From assembly GCA_036346275.1 (NCBI GenBank), contig CM070723.1:6696001-6760000 (forward strand): a stretch of 64,000 nucleotides of DNA. The letters are read 5' to 3'. The notes under the pieces are model-generated. The model ran no database searches, was not told the DNA's origin, and saw only the letters and a program-made list of their open reading frames with translations. Below, piece after piece: positions 24,236 to 37,720 of this stretch. Numbering within the stretch: position 1 is the first letter of the stretch; every line of letters begins with the position of its first letter. The DNA comes from Otatea glauca. Its lineage: Eukaryota > Streptophyta > Magnoliopsida > Poales > Poaceae. A program made the position numbers and the translations under genes.

Positions 24236-27180
24236 TTTGGGCATCAATTAAATAGAAAACAAAACAGACAGAATGATAAAAGTCTCATTGTCAGAATTTT
24301 TGTCTGAAAATTTTACTAGATGATTACCTTTAACTTAAAGACCTACAGAAAAATCTTCATAAAATCTTAAGTCGGTTTGATAGTTTAATCCAGTGAAAGA
24401 TCACGTGTTGTCCAGAAACTTCAGTAGAACTGCCCTTTTCTTTCACTGGCAAGTGGACCCCATGCTTGAGCTGGCCCTTTGCCGACTTCTCTCTGCCTGC
24501 TCGCCCCCACACGTTAGCTCTCTTCTCCATTCTTCTTTTCCTCTCCCACATCTCCCTCTATCTCTCACCCGAGACAGCACCGCCTCAATCTTGGTCCTGT
24601 TCTCCGGTCAAAGCCGCAATGTCGCCTCCCAAGGCCACGCCCACATCACCCTGACACGCCACTGCAACCTCGACCGTCAAGCCTGTGCTCTGCCTCAAAA
24701 TTTCCTGCGCAAACTCACCACTAGAGCCAACCACCTTTCTTCTTGCCATCTTCTCGCCGCAATTGCGTAGCCCGAGGCCGCCACATCACCTGCCATCCCT
24801 GCCAGTACACTGCTGTGGTGATCATTCCTTCTGGACTCACCTTTCACGGCCGAGATTACTCGCGCGCCATTCATGCCAAGCCGCCATCTTATTCCTTCCG
24901 TTCAAACGCTGTGCCGAACCGACCTCATCGTCTATATAAAGCGCCACAAGCTTCACTTGGCATACCATACTCCTCTCAGCCTCCTCCACAACCAAAACAC
25001 CGCTCGGCCTCCACTTTCTTCCCCGACTCCGACGGAACCCAGCAAAAAGGGAAAATTTTGATTATGTCGTTCTAGTGAACCTCACCCAAATTAATCCAAC
25101 ACAGAACCTCCTTGTAGCCCATAGAACTCATCTCTACCCCCGTTTGGATCTCTTCTTCTTCTTCAGTGATCCGCCACACCGTGTTCTTCCGCCGCAGCCG
25201 CCCGTGCACGGTGAGACCCCTCTCCCGCATACTCTTTTTCTTAGTGAAGTACCAAAATGGAACCACGGGGACCCTGTGATGCTCATCCTTGTGATGTTCA
25301 AGCTCGGGAGCCCCTAAATCTGCACCACCGCCGATTGGCCATGGTGGCCGCCACCCCCTTGCAGTGGTGACCTAGTTTCGCCTATCGACGTCAGCTGCAA
25401 AGGGCACCCACGTGTGCGTAAGAGCAGACTGGTACTCACCATGCTACCGATTCGCCACTTTCGGCGCTCCTTCACCGGCGGCAAGCTAGAGCTCCACCTC
25501 CCCTGTTCTCTGACGATGTGCGGCGGGACCGATTGGTCAGCCTTCGAGCCGTGCCGCGCCTCTGCCCTCTCAGCCCCGCTCGTCAGCCACCTGAGCCAAG
25601 CCGGCACACTGTCATATGGGCCTGGTCGGTCAGTGCCTCAGCCCAGCCCGAGTCCAAAATGGGAAAGCGTAACCTCAGTTTGAAGGCACACTTTCCTATC
25701 TTGGTATATTTTCAATTTTCAGTATTTTCTTAAACATAGCATATTCATTTGCTTATATCATGTGCATTCCTATTCCAAAATTAATGAAATAAATTTATAA
25801 ATTCATAATAAATCATGTAGATTCATAATATATAAAAATATTTTGAAAACGAACTATGTTTAAATTTTGTATTCGAATTTAAATAAAGGGATCTAAAATA
25901 TGCCATACATAGAATTTTTGCAAATGAACTCCAATTTGAATGAAACAAATTTTAGTAGAAACCTTAAATCCTCAGGAACCTAAATATGCAAAATTATTTA
26001 GATTTTGACTTGATTTACATCATTTTCTAAAGTAAATTGTTTCCAATGTATTGAATATTCAAATATGAATATCTTTTGCAAAAAGGATTCAATTCATGTC
26101 AAACCAGTTTATATGTGTTTAAAGTTAGTAATATACTTAGATATGTAAAAACATTTAGAATTGAATCTAGTTTGAATTAAATTTGAAAATAGATTATTTT
26201 CCAATGCATAGAAATTAAAATAAATATAACTTAAAGCATACAAATTCAAATAATGGTAAATTGATTCTTAGGTCCTTAATAAAAACATAATACCCCTGTT
26301 TACGCAAGAATATCTCATGTTTGTGCAAATTTGAATTAAGTGCATATTAGATCTTAATGTTCACTTATATGAAAAACACCTCGGATATAAGCAAAATATT
26401 GCGGAACCAACTCTAAAACACTCTTAGGGTCATCCTATGCTAATACTAGAAAAAAGAATAAATAATCTTATAAGGTGCAGTCGCAAACTAAAAACTAAAA
26501 CTAAACCCTTGTCGCGTAAACTTTAGAAACACTTAAGCCTTTTTAGCAGCCTGTAAAATATCTCGTCTAAATGCAAGTATTGTCCAAATTAGCCTAGTAA
26601 TTATATTTAAAATATATACTACCATAATCCAGAAAAATATTCTAATTACAACTTGCTTTGCATCTGAATCTTGCTAGCCCAATACCCTTAAGTGTCATGG
26701 TCATCAGAAACTTTAATACCATATAAGCTATTTCAGCAATGAATATAATGTCTCACCCAAATCCTAAAATTTATGAAATTAGCTTATAAGCGCTCCCTAA
26801 AGTATAGACTACCCTATTCTGAAGAAATAATCTCGTCTCATCATGTTATGCATATAAATCCTGTTAGCAAAATAACCTTAAGTATTATGATTTCTGGACT
26901 TCATAATATGAATAAGCAAACTACTAGTATTGAAGAAATCTGTAGTTAAGATATTTGTATCATCAGATCCTTCTTAAAAACCACAAATATATATAACTAG
27001 TAACCTAACTTAAGAGATCTAATATATTCGAAACTACTTCTCGTGCAAAATCAATTAAGGATTAAGTGCTAATCATTCACAGCAGGCAATTTAATAATCT
27101 AATGTGTTAATTCTATTAATCCAAATAATCTTAGCATGTAAAATTCGAAAATCAAGAATAGATAGTTTATAAAAAGAAAC

Positions 27181-30100
27181 TGTAACGACCCCCATTTTCG
27201 CAAACTTGCAAAAATGAAAATCTAATGTGCATTCCGTACTAGTCCCATGATCAGTAGCTAGTACGCACATACACACCAATTGGAATTACAACCATACAAC
27301 AAATATTATTAAGCGGAAGCTATTACATAAAGAAAACTCTTACAACTCAGAGATATGGCAGCAAAAGAAGCAAAGTCTTGTAGTGTGCCCATCCAAAACC
27401 CGCAGACAACTGACAAGGCATAATCCCTAGAAAGATTCGACGAAGAAAAATCCCGCAACCTGCGACGGAAGAAACCTCGAAGCTTCGCTAACATAACCAC
27501 CTAAAAACCACATATAAGCAAGAGTGAGTACTTTCGTACTCCGCAAGACTTGAGCAAAGCCTATAATATATTTAGGCCATTTCAAAGGAGGCTACTACAA
27601 TTAATTTGCGTAAAGCAGAATTGACATTGTAAAACAAGTTATTTGCAAACGGAATTTATAAAAGCATGATTGACTGATATGAAATAAGTAAAGCATAAGT
27701 AATATTCACAACCCTTCGTGAATATCGAATAATCCAGAAATGGAATCCAACAATGTCGATCCTTTGACATGAAAACAAAAGCTGCTAAACAAGTTCCAAA
27801 CCACAACCCATTTTAGAAAATTAAACATTTAACTAGTGCAAGTTCACCAAGTTTCCCATGACCGAGGGGACAGCTAATCGATTAGATTTACACTCTGCAG
27901 AGGTGTACAACTTTACCCACAAGTTATGACCTTTTCTTTTTACCACGAGTTTCACGCACCTTAGGCGTGTGGCCAGAATGTTCATGACAAAAACCTTTAC
28001 ATTATCTAATTTAACTTTGCACCAGCACCGGGACGATAAGACCCACGCTATGCTGGTAGAACTCAGAGCATAGGAATGTTGGAACTCCCCATAGACGTGG
28101 CATACACCATTATATTGGTAAGTGTTGTTCCCAGCACCTCGGTGTGGGCACCCCGTAGAGCAAACCCCGAAAGGAAAGCCCGTACTACTTCAGCCTACCA
28201 ATGTGCAAAGTTAAACTAGATAGCTTAATTGGTTTAAGGAAGCCCCATAACAACACTTGTGGTTGTACGGATTATCTTGGATCATACAACACTGAGTTCG
28301 GTCCTTAAGTTGACACGGGCGATACTCCACCCTACACTACGTGCAAATCCCTCTGCACCTCCGGCTATTGCCAATAATCGCCCGCATCAAAACCATAGTT
28401 TTATTTTGGGTTTTTAATCAAAATACCCATAACCAACAGCTACAATTACAACATTTTCCATTTCTCAAGGAACACATTTTGATCTGATCATCATCATCAT
28501 TTATTCTAAAAGCATGGCTAAGCATGGATAAAAGTAATCGCATATACCCATGATGACATTAAGTAATTGTCTAAGCGTATTCTATGGTTATCAAGGCTCA
28601 CATTTTCATACTTATCAAGGAAGTTTCATGAGACAACAGGTATAACTACCAGTACCACAAAATAGCAGTTTACAGAAAGTAAACGTATGCATGAAACATT
28701 TTAATAAACAATGCAAATTAAATTCTGGGATCAAGATGGTCAAAGGAGGGTGCTTGCCTTGCTTATATATCGCTTACGACGAAGACGCGATCACGGCTGA
28801 CGGAAGCAACGAAGGAGGAAGGGACGTCGGATTCTACACGTCGATCAATCGAAAAATATAGCAAATAATAAACTTCAATAAGGGCAAAAAGAAAACAGAC
28901 AGAAAATCAAATAAAGATTTATTGCAGAAAACATGAACACTTTAGAGTTTGAATTATTTAAGAAATTACTTTATTCTTAAACTTGATGGTTTTATGACAA
29001 ACAAAACAGGGTTTCTTTTAAAGATTATCTATTCTTGAATTATGAATTCAAGAGGCTAAAATTATGAATTTTAGTATTTACGATTTCGAATTAGAGATGC
29101 TAAAATTATTTGGATTAAAAGAAGTAAAACACAAATTAAAGCGGTTATGCTAATAGCACTTAACCTTAAGATTTTGCATATGAAGGGTTCTAAATAATTT
29201 ATAATTGATAAGCTAGCTAATTAGATTTATTTATGGTTTTTAAGAAGGTTCTGGTGATACAAATTTATTAACTACAAATTCCTTACTACAAGGTTCACTT
29301 ATCTTATTATGAAGTTCATAAAGCATAACACTTAGGGTTATTCGACTATTAAAGTTTATATGCAAAACATAACGAAATAAGATTATTTCTTCGGAATTGG
29401 ATAGCATATACTTTTAAGAACTCATCTAGACTGATTTCATACATTTTAGTGTTTAGACGAGACATTAACTTCATAGCTGAAAACGCTTATGTGATATTAA
29501 AAGTTACGACAACCATAATTTTTAGGGTTATTTGACTAGCAAAATTTAATTGAAATGAAAGTGGTAAATAAAATATTTTTCTAGAATATGGTATACCATA
29601 TCCTAAATATCATTTCTAAACTGATTTGTATAATATTTGCATTTAGACGAGAGGTTCTACAGATCGATGAAAAAGCTTGATAGTTCAATTTACTACTCGT
29701 TAAGGATTCAGTTTTTGATATAAGGTTGCGACTACACCGCTTAGGATAATCTACTCATTTTTCGTGCATTAACAGGGCATGACATTAGAAGTGATTTAAA
29801 GTTGGTTTCGCGACAATTGGCTTTTATCCGAAATGTTTTTCCCATAAGCGATCATTAGGGTCTAACATTATTTTATTTCAACCTAGCACAAACATAAGAC
29901 ATTTTTGCCTTATCAGCAAGGGTACTATTTTCCAGGACTATAGGATTTGGTTTTGCCAAATTTAAAGTTTATTTATGAAAGTTACAGCTATTTCAATTAT
30001 GCAATTATTAAAATTTTAATTATTGATCATTTACTGCTTTATGTAGCAAACCTTAAATATTATTTTATATCTGAGGTCCTTGCAATGCCAGAGGTATAAC

Positions 30101-32563
30101 AAAATTGGTTTGGTGATTATTTGAATTCTTTTAATCTATATTACAACCATTTGACTTTCTATGCTATATGTATATACACATTTTACATTTAAGTTATTTT
30201 ATACTTTCCAGGATAATTCAATTCAAGTTCATTTCCTAAATTTTTTGGCAAACTCAGGTATCCTACTGCCATTCTAACATTTATAAACTATATTTTACCT
30301 ATTCCATATTTCTTTTATTCAAACTATGTTTATTTGAATTTCTAGTGCATTGAAAACAATTCTTTAATAGAAAGTAATTCAAACATAAGTGAAAATTAAA
30401 TATTTTTATATATTTGAACTTCTGGAAACATGAGTATTTCACTAAAATTAGTTTCATTCCACCTAAATTTTGTTTACAACATTTTAATATGAAGTGTGTT
30501 TTTAGCCCTTTCTCTCAAATTTGAATTTAAAATTTATCCAGTGAACATTTTCAAAATTTTATTCCATATTCTGAAACTACTTGATTTTACATGAATATAG
30601 AATTTTGTTTCACTTCATTTAAAGTTACAATGCAAAAGTTATGAGCATTTGAATCATCTCGGTTTCTGGAAATTAAACTGAAATTTGAAAATACGTTTTC
30701 AAGGTTGGAAGGCGTATTTCACCGAGTGACTGAAGTCCTGCGCGTCTGGCTGACAGAGTGGGCCCACGGGGCAGCGACCGAAAATAGGGCGCGACTAGAA
30801 ATTTTCGCCGCGGCGCGCGCGCGGAGAAGCTTACCGTGGGCACTGAGAGCACCAGGGGGTCTTGGCGCATCCGGGGTGGTGTCGTTCACCGGCGGCGACG
30901 GCCGGAGCGGGCTGCCACCGGCGGCCTGTGGCGGAGGGAGGTGCGGTTCACCGGGGAAGAAAAGGAAGGGAACTCCGGTTGAATCGGTAGCATTTTAAGC
31001 ATCCATGAGGTCAGAGCATTCCATTTTGGTGGTTGTACGGGTCAGAACTTGGCCGAGTGGCTCTGCCACCGCGCGCCGGAGTTGGAGAAGAAGGGTGACC
31101 GGTGCGGTGGTGCTGCGGGCAAGAAGAGCAAAAAGGAACGAGTGGGATGAGTTCACCAGCTCATGAGGAAGCTTTAGAAGCAATCAATTTGGAAAGATTA
31201 CTCACGGTTGAGCTCAATTTGATTCTTCCCCTCTTTTCGGGTTCCAGCCAAAAATGGCGAAGAACGAAGAACTTCATGCTCAGGCGCTTGGTTTAGGGAG
31301 TGAATGAGGAAATGCAGAGATGGGGGAGGCCTCAGTGTGACGCCAAGCGAGTATTTATAGCCGAGGAACGAGGTTCACAGTGTTTGAATCATGGGAAAGA
31401 AATGCGGCTCGGTTTGATCTGAAATGCCGGGTGAAATGGCGCAAAGGCTCATGCAAGCAAGGATTTGACGCGGTCGAGGGTATGGCGCGGGAAAATCGAG
31501 AATGAATGTGGCTTTGGTCAGCAGAGGTGGCGTGCGATGAACCCGGCGAGGCAGGCGCGAAGCTGGGCGAAGCATCGGGAGCACTTGTGTTTGTCTCCGG
31601 TGAGAGGAGAAAAGAGAAGGGGGCAGCGAAATCATAGGCCGACGGGTGGGTCCTGGGACCACCGGCAGTGAGAGGGAAAGGTTTCCCGTTGCTGCCAGCA
31701 AACCGTTACGGGATAAAGTGGTGGCCCACACGTCAGTGAAAGAGGCGAGTCAGAGTGATAAGCATGGGCGAGACAAGCTCCATGTGGGCATTAAATTTCC
31801 ATCTATTCGCTGTCTAAAGTTTTTTGAAACTTTTTGACCTGCATCTACTGGTAGTATCTAACGCCCAGTAAAAATTTTGGACAAAAATATCTTACAATGA
31901 ATTAGTTAAAATTCTGACACTGTGGACTTGTACAGGATTTGAATTTCGGTATTCTATTTATTTTGGGATGTAAATAATATTAATTATTTCCCAAATTTTT
32001 ATAGGGATTAATTTTGTATTAAGGATATCTCCATAAAAATTTCAAGTCAAAATATCAAGTGAATATTTTATACAAATTCTGACATTAGGATTTCTAGTTT
32101 TTAATTGTTTCTATTTTTGAATTATTAGAGGGCTTTGCCGACATGATAAAATACTTAGATTTTTACCAGGTGTAAAAACTGCACTGAGGGTATTATGGTA
32201 ATTTTTATGGATCCATATAACTTTCGAATATGTTACATTAATACTGACTTTACTGTTTCTAGTCAAAAAGGGGTGTCATAAATTTTATTTACCCATTTTT
32301 CTGTGCATAAAATTTTTACATGTTGATTTTACTGACTTACCAGCATGGTTAGGTTTCTATGGTAATTTTTCCAAAATTTATCTTTTACCTTTTTAGCTTT
32401 TTACCATTATCCATTATTTAATTCTAGTTGTTTGATTTTTCATTCAATACAAAAATCCAAAGAAATCCAAATAAATTCCAATCATGTCAAGAAAAATCAG
32501 AAATAAATATATTAAAATTAAAAATATAAATTTTTATATTATTCCATTTTTCGGGATGTTACA
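27181..32563 (-). mobile_element. Solo giant LTR, reverse orientation, 5,383 bp
   Basis: On the plus strand it begins TGTAACGACCCCC (reverse of the LTR end) and finishes TTTTTCGGGATGTTACA (reverse of the LTR start). The 5-bp target duplication GAAAC at 27176-27180 and 32564-32568 is perfect. No PBS, gag or pol follows, so the internal part was removed by LTR-LTR recombination. A GC-rich island is at about 30690-31740. ORFs in it lack domains. Confidence 0.93.
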
Positions 32564-33180
32564 GAAACTGTGCAAGGCTCAACCCAAAAACCGTTAGCGA
32601 TATGAATGTATAAATATATATAGTCAATCAACCAAAATGCGAGATCATGTAATCATGCAACTTAAACCCTAATCCTCGTCTATTTTCTATAGTAAGTCTT
32701 ATTTGGTTTTCCATCTAATTTCTTTTTGCCCTTATTGAACTTTGTTACTTGTTGTATTTCCATTGAACGACGCGTAGAACTCGACGCCATTGATTCTATC
32801 ATCAAACATCAGCTACGACAATGACTTCGTCGTAAAAAACGACTAAGCAAGGCAAGCACCCCCTTTGATCATATTGATCCCAGTTTTATAAATATTTTCA
32901 TTAAATGTTTTACTGCATACATTACCTTTATTAAAGTCTGTTATTTTGTGGGTAATGGTAGTTGTACCTATAGTTTCATAGAACTTCCTTGATAAGTATG
33001 GATTTGCGAACCTTGGTAACCCTAGAAGGTAGACAATACTTGATGTCAACATTGGGGCCACACTTGGTAGTCATGCTTAGCCATGCTTAAATAACTTTAA
33101 AATTTCAAAATGGTTAAAAGTGTTGGATATGACTAAAAATGTTGGGTATGACCTTTCTCTATGGTTGGTATTTTGGTTAA

Positions 33181-36100
33181 TGTAACATCCCGAAAATGGA
33201 AAACAGTATATAATAAAATAGAAATGAATATTTTGGATTTAAATGTATTTATTTCTGAGTTTTCTTGATGTTATTGGTTTTTATTGGGTTTTCTTGGATT
33301 TATGCCTTGTATGAAAAATCCAATTAATAGAATCATTAAATGGAAAATGGTAAGAAGGTAAAAGTAAAAATTAGAAAAATTACCATTTGGACATGACCAA
33401 TCTGGTAAACCAGTAAAAATATTTAGTAAAAATCTTTTGTGCTGATTTGGGACAAAATAAATATCCTAGCTCTCTCTCTTTGACTAAAAATAGTAAAGTC
33501 AGAATTAATTAAAAATAATAGAGATTTATCAGGAGCCACAAAAATTACCATAGCACCCTTAGAGCAGTTTTTACATCTGATAAAAATCTAAGGAACTTAT
33601 CAGGTCTACAAAGCCTCCTAAAAATTCAAAAATAGAGACTATTAAAAACAAGAAATCTTCATGTCAGAGTTTTTATAAAATATTCACTTGAGATTTTGAC
33701 TTGAAATTTTTATGGAGACGTCCATAAGATAAAATGAACTTCCATAAAAAGTTTTGAAAATAATTAATAATTTTTACACCTTCAAATAAATAAAATACCG
33801 AAATTTAATTCCTGTACTAGTCCAAAGTGTCAGAATTTTAATTAATTATTTATTAGGAATTTTAATCTGGAAATTTTACCAGGAGATAAAAAATTACAGA
33901 GGAGGATGGTCAAACAGTTTCAGAAAATTATACCGTGAGTTGATAGCCGTTTTAATGCTCACATGGAGCTACTCCGGCCAGACTTATCCCTTGGCTCGCT
34001 CTCTCTCTCTGACTCGTGGGCCCTCCTCTTTTCCGTAACTGTCTTGTTGGCGAGAACGGAAAACGCAGTTCGCTCGTCGACCGGTGGCCCCGAACCCACT
34101 TGTCGACCTCGGCTCATTGCCTCGCCCTTTTCCTCTCTCGCCCGAGACCAGCTCGACGTCTCCCGAGCCTTCGCCGGCTTCCCTCCGTGTCTCAGCGCGA
34201 AACCCGCCGAGCCCACGCCCGCGAGTCACCTCAGCTCGTGCTCAGCCTGCCCACGCCACACCTCGCCCATGCTCTGCTGTCTCGCGCCGAAAAGATCTCG
34301 CGCCACCTCGCCGAGCGACCGAACCGCGCAACCACCTGCCTCCTCTCCGATTCAAACGCTGGAGCCACTGCTTTTCTAGGCTATAAATACCGTGTGGGCG
34401 TCGCTCTGAGGCATCCATTTCTTTCTTCATTCCCTGAGCTGAGCAACCGAGCCAAGTTCCTCTTCTTCTCCGTTCTTTCGCGAAAGCCAGCAAAAGGGGG
34501 AAAACCAGTGGATCAAGACAACTAGGCAATCATTCCCGAAATTTCTTTGTTCGAGCTTGCGATGATCCATAAAGCTTGATCAATCTTGTTTTTGTCTGGT
34601 TTTGCCCGCACTAACCCATTCGCCGTCCTTCTTCCTCGCGGCGGTGGTCGTTGGCGGCCGTCTCCGTAGTTCTTGGCGCGCGCCAGAGAGTGAAATAGCT
34701 TCCCTTAGTCCACCGGGTACTCTAGGAGCTTTTACCCGGTGGAAAGATAGCCGTGGCGAGCCGTAGCTTGCTCGGCCAGTAGCGCGCCGCCCCTCTACGG
34801 TGGCGACCTATTTTCCGGCCACTTCCCGGCGAATGGGTAGCGTCCCTAGGATCGCCTTGGCACGCTGGTGCTGGTGGTCCTACCCATTCCGCCGCGCCGG
34901 AGTTAGTTCGCCGGCGGCGAGCCTTAGACCAATCTTTGTCTTGCGGCGTCGGACCCGATCTTTGTCTTGCAGCAGTCATGCGATCATCGACATGCGAGCC
35001 ACGATCGTCGACCGCAGACGCGCCGCGATCATCTGGCGGCGGGGGGGCCGACTTGTCGATCGCCCGACCAATTCAAATCACAGCGTGCCAAAATCCAAAA
35101 GCCGCTTTCCAACTGCGAAAGCGTATTTTGAATTTCCAATTGAATTTCCGAAAACCGAATAGATACAAATGTCCATAACTTTTGAATCATCTGGCCAAAA
35201 ATAGTGAAACCAATTTCTAAATTCATGAAAAATTCCGTAGATTCAAAATATGCAAAAATATTGTGAAGACCATCTCTGGGAAATTTTGAAATTTAAATTT
35301 GAATTAAAAGGCTTGAGATATGCTTTATGCAAAAATTCTGTAAATAAGCTTGGACATTAATGAAACTGATTTCTCTAGAATCTTTACATTTCCAGGAACC
35401 CAAATATATAAAAATATTTAATTGTTATGCTTGGTTGAATTATTTGCTATTTAGGTTTTGCTTCCAATACACAAGTAGTTCAAATATGTATAATAGTATT
35501 AAGGAGATATAAAAGAAACAAAGTTTTATGTATTAACAATAGGATGGCAGTAGCATGGTTAAATTTGATGAAGAAGGAATTTTGGTTTGAATTGACTTTA
35601 AATCATGTAGTAATTATTGTGCCAAATGCACTCACACATATATATGCATATATATGTGCATTGGAAATTGAATAGCTAGAATCTAGTTTAATTGGTTCAA
35701 GTCATGAACAACCTAGTTATCCTAGTTTAATAAAATTTTGTGTAATCAACCCTTTGTCTTGTGAATTAAATTTTATTAATTCAAATAATTTTAGCATCTA
35801 TAATTCGAAGTTATAAATACTAGAATTCACAATTTTAGCCTCTTGAATTCGTAAATTCCAAACAATTAATCTGTAAGAGAAACCATGTTGTTCATTGCAC
35901 AAAATGTATTAGCGTTCTAAATGTATAATTATTTGCCGTGTGAAGTCTTAAAAGTTATATTTCAACTCTCAAAAGGATAACCCTGTTTTCTGGAGTTTTT
36001 CTTTATTTGACTTACTGTCTGTCTTCTTTTCGCCCTTTCTGAATTTGGATATTTACTATATTTTTGCTTGATCGTCGTGTAGAGTCCGACGTCCTCGAGG

Positions 36101-37720
36101 AGGAAGACGACGCCATCGCCGATCCAGATCCGGAGTTAGACAGCGAGTTGCAAGGCAAGCACCCCCTTGAACATGTCGAGCCTACTAATTTACCTACAAT
36201 ATGTTGTTTTTGCTTATGTACAGTGCATCCGGATAGTTCTCCCTAAAAATGCTAATTTGGTTTAGAACAGTAGTTAGTCCTGTAAATTATGGTTTGCCTC
36301 AATCTGTATGAACATGTGAACCTTGTAAGCCTTAGTTGGAAAACTAGACATGCTTAATGTCATTTTGGGTATGACCGCTAGCATAAAATATCTGCTTAAG
36401 CTGTTGATCGTGTTTTCAATCTTTTCAACGAATGTATGATCCTCATTTGGGAAAATGTTGCTAGTACTTTGATTAAAATCCCAAAACTAAAACTATGGTT
36501 TTGATGCGGGCGATTATTGGCAATAGCCGGAGGTGCAAAAGGGAATTGCACGTAGTTAGGGTGGAGTATCGCCCGTGTCGGATTAAGGACCGAGCAATGG
36601 GACGCTATAGATCCAAGAATTTCGTACAACCACGAGGGCTTGTATGGGCAGGTCTTAGCCTATTAAGTTGTTTAGGTGTGGCTTTGCATCTAAGGAAGGC
36701 GGGAGATTGCACAGGCATTCCGGGTTGGTCTGTCTGTAGGGGGTCTCTTACCAATGCAACGGTGTACGCCTTGCCGTGGACAGAAACGTGGTGTTGAGTG
36801 TGATGTGAAAGGATTCACGTCTTGGGTGAGTGTTTCTGTTTTCATGGCGAGGGCCAAACGTCCCGGGCTGGTTCAAAGCCACATCTAAATAATATAACGG
36901 CTCTGTATGATCTCCTTGCCGACACACCAAAGGAAGTGTGTAAATTGGCCTGGCAAATGAGGTTGGTCATTCCTTGTGGGTAAAGCTGTACACCTCTGCA
37001 GAGTGTAAATCTAATCGATTAGCCGTGTCCACGGTTATGGACGCTTGGTGAAGTCATTCCAATGTTAGCATGTTTTGATATTTTATGGAAAATCTGGGTT
37101 TAAAGGGAACTGTTGTGCAACTAGCTTTTTGGGTCAAAGGATAGACTCCGGGGATCTTTGCAGTCGGGTAGACTGGATTGAAGGACTTGGATATTTGCTT
37201 ATCACTTTATAATTCAAATGCCATTTGAAAATGCAATGTTTCAATTTATTATGTCATATCTTTAAATATTTATGCAACTGCAAAATAACCGTAAACCTGC
37301 CTTGTTTAGCCTGCATAATTACTTTATTGCATCAGTCAAACACTATAAGTCTTGCTGAGTACCAAAGTACTCAATCTTGCATCTGCTGTCTCAGAGGACG
37401 AAACCTGCGAAGCGCCAGACGACTTTTACTTTCACGCAGGGTGCGGGACTTTTGGCGATGAGTTTCCCTAGGTTTGCCAAGTCAGTTGCCTGAGGGTTAG
37501 CGGGCAAACCACGTGGCTTTTGGAGTTTTAATTTCCTCCATTTTACGATGTTGTAAGAATTTAACTCTGTATAATTATTACTACTTGTAATTTATGCCTG
37601 TCAGATATTTATCTCGTGGTTGTGATATGAATGTTGTAAACATGTGAGTGCTAGCCACTGATCATGGGACTAGTACGGTAATCACATGGAGGTTCCTGTT
37701 TGCAAAAACGGGGTCTCACA
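33181..37720 (+). mobile_element. Solo giant LTR, forward orientation, 4,540 bp
   Basis: It begins TGTAACATCCCGAAAATGG and ends GGGGTCTCACA. The perfect 5-bp target duplication GTTAA flanks it (33176-33180 and 37721-37725). It shares the landmark GATGCGGGCGATTATTGGCA with the other copies but is shorter and more diverged, notably in the GC-rich island (about 33960-35110). No internal domain follows, so it is a solo LTR of a related subfamily. Confidence 0.92.

Noticed and set aside
22758..25733. Pro/Ser/His-rich ORFs around the inverted LTR joint
   Set aside because: Low-complexity translations of LTR GC-rich islands, not conserved between copies.
33959..35226. Several overlapping ORFs of 80-170 aa on both strands
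   Set aside because: They lie in the GC-rich island of a solo LTR, have no domains and are not kept in the other LTR copies.
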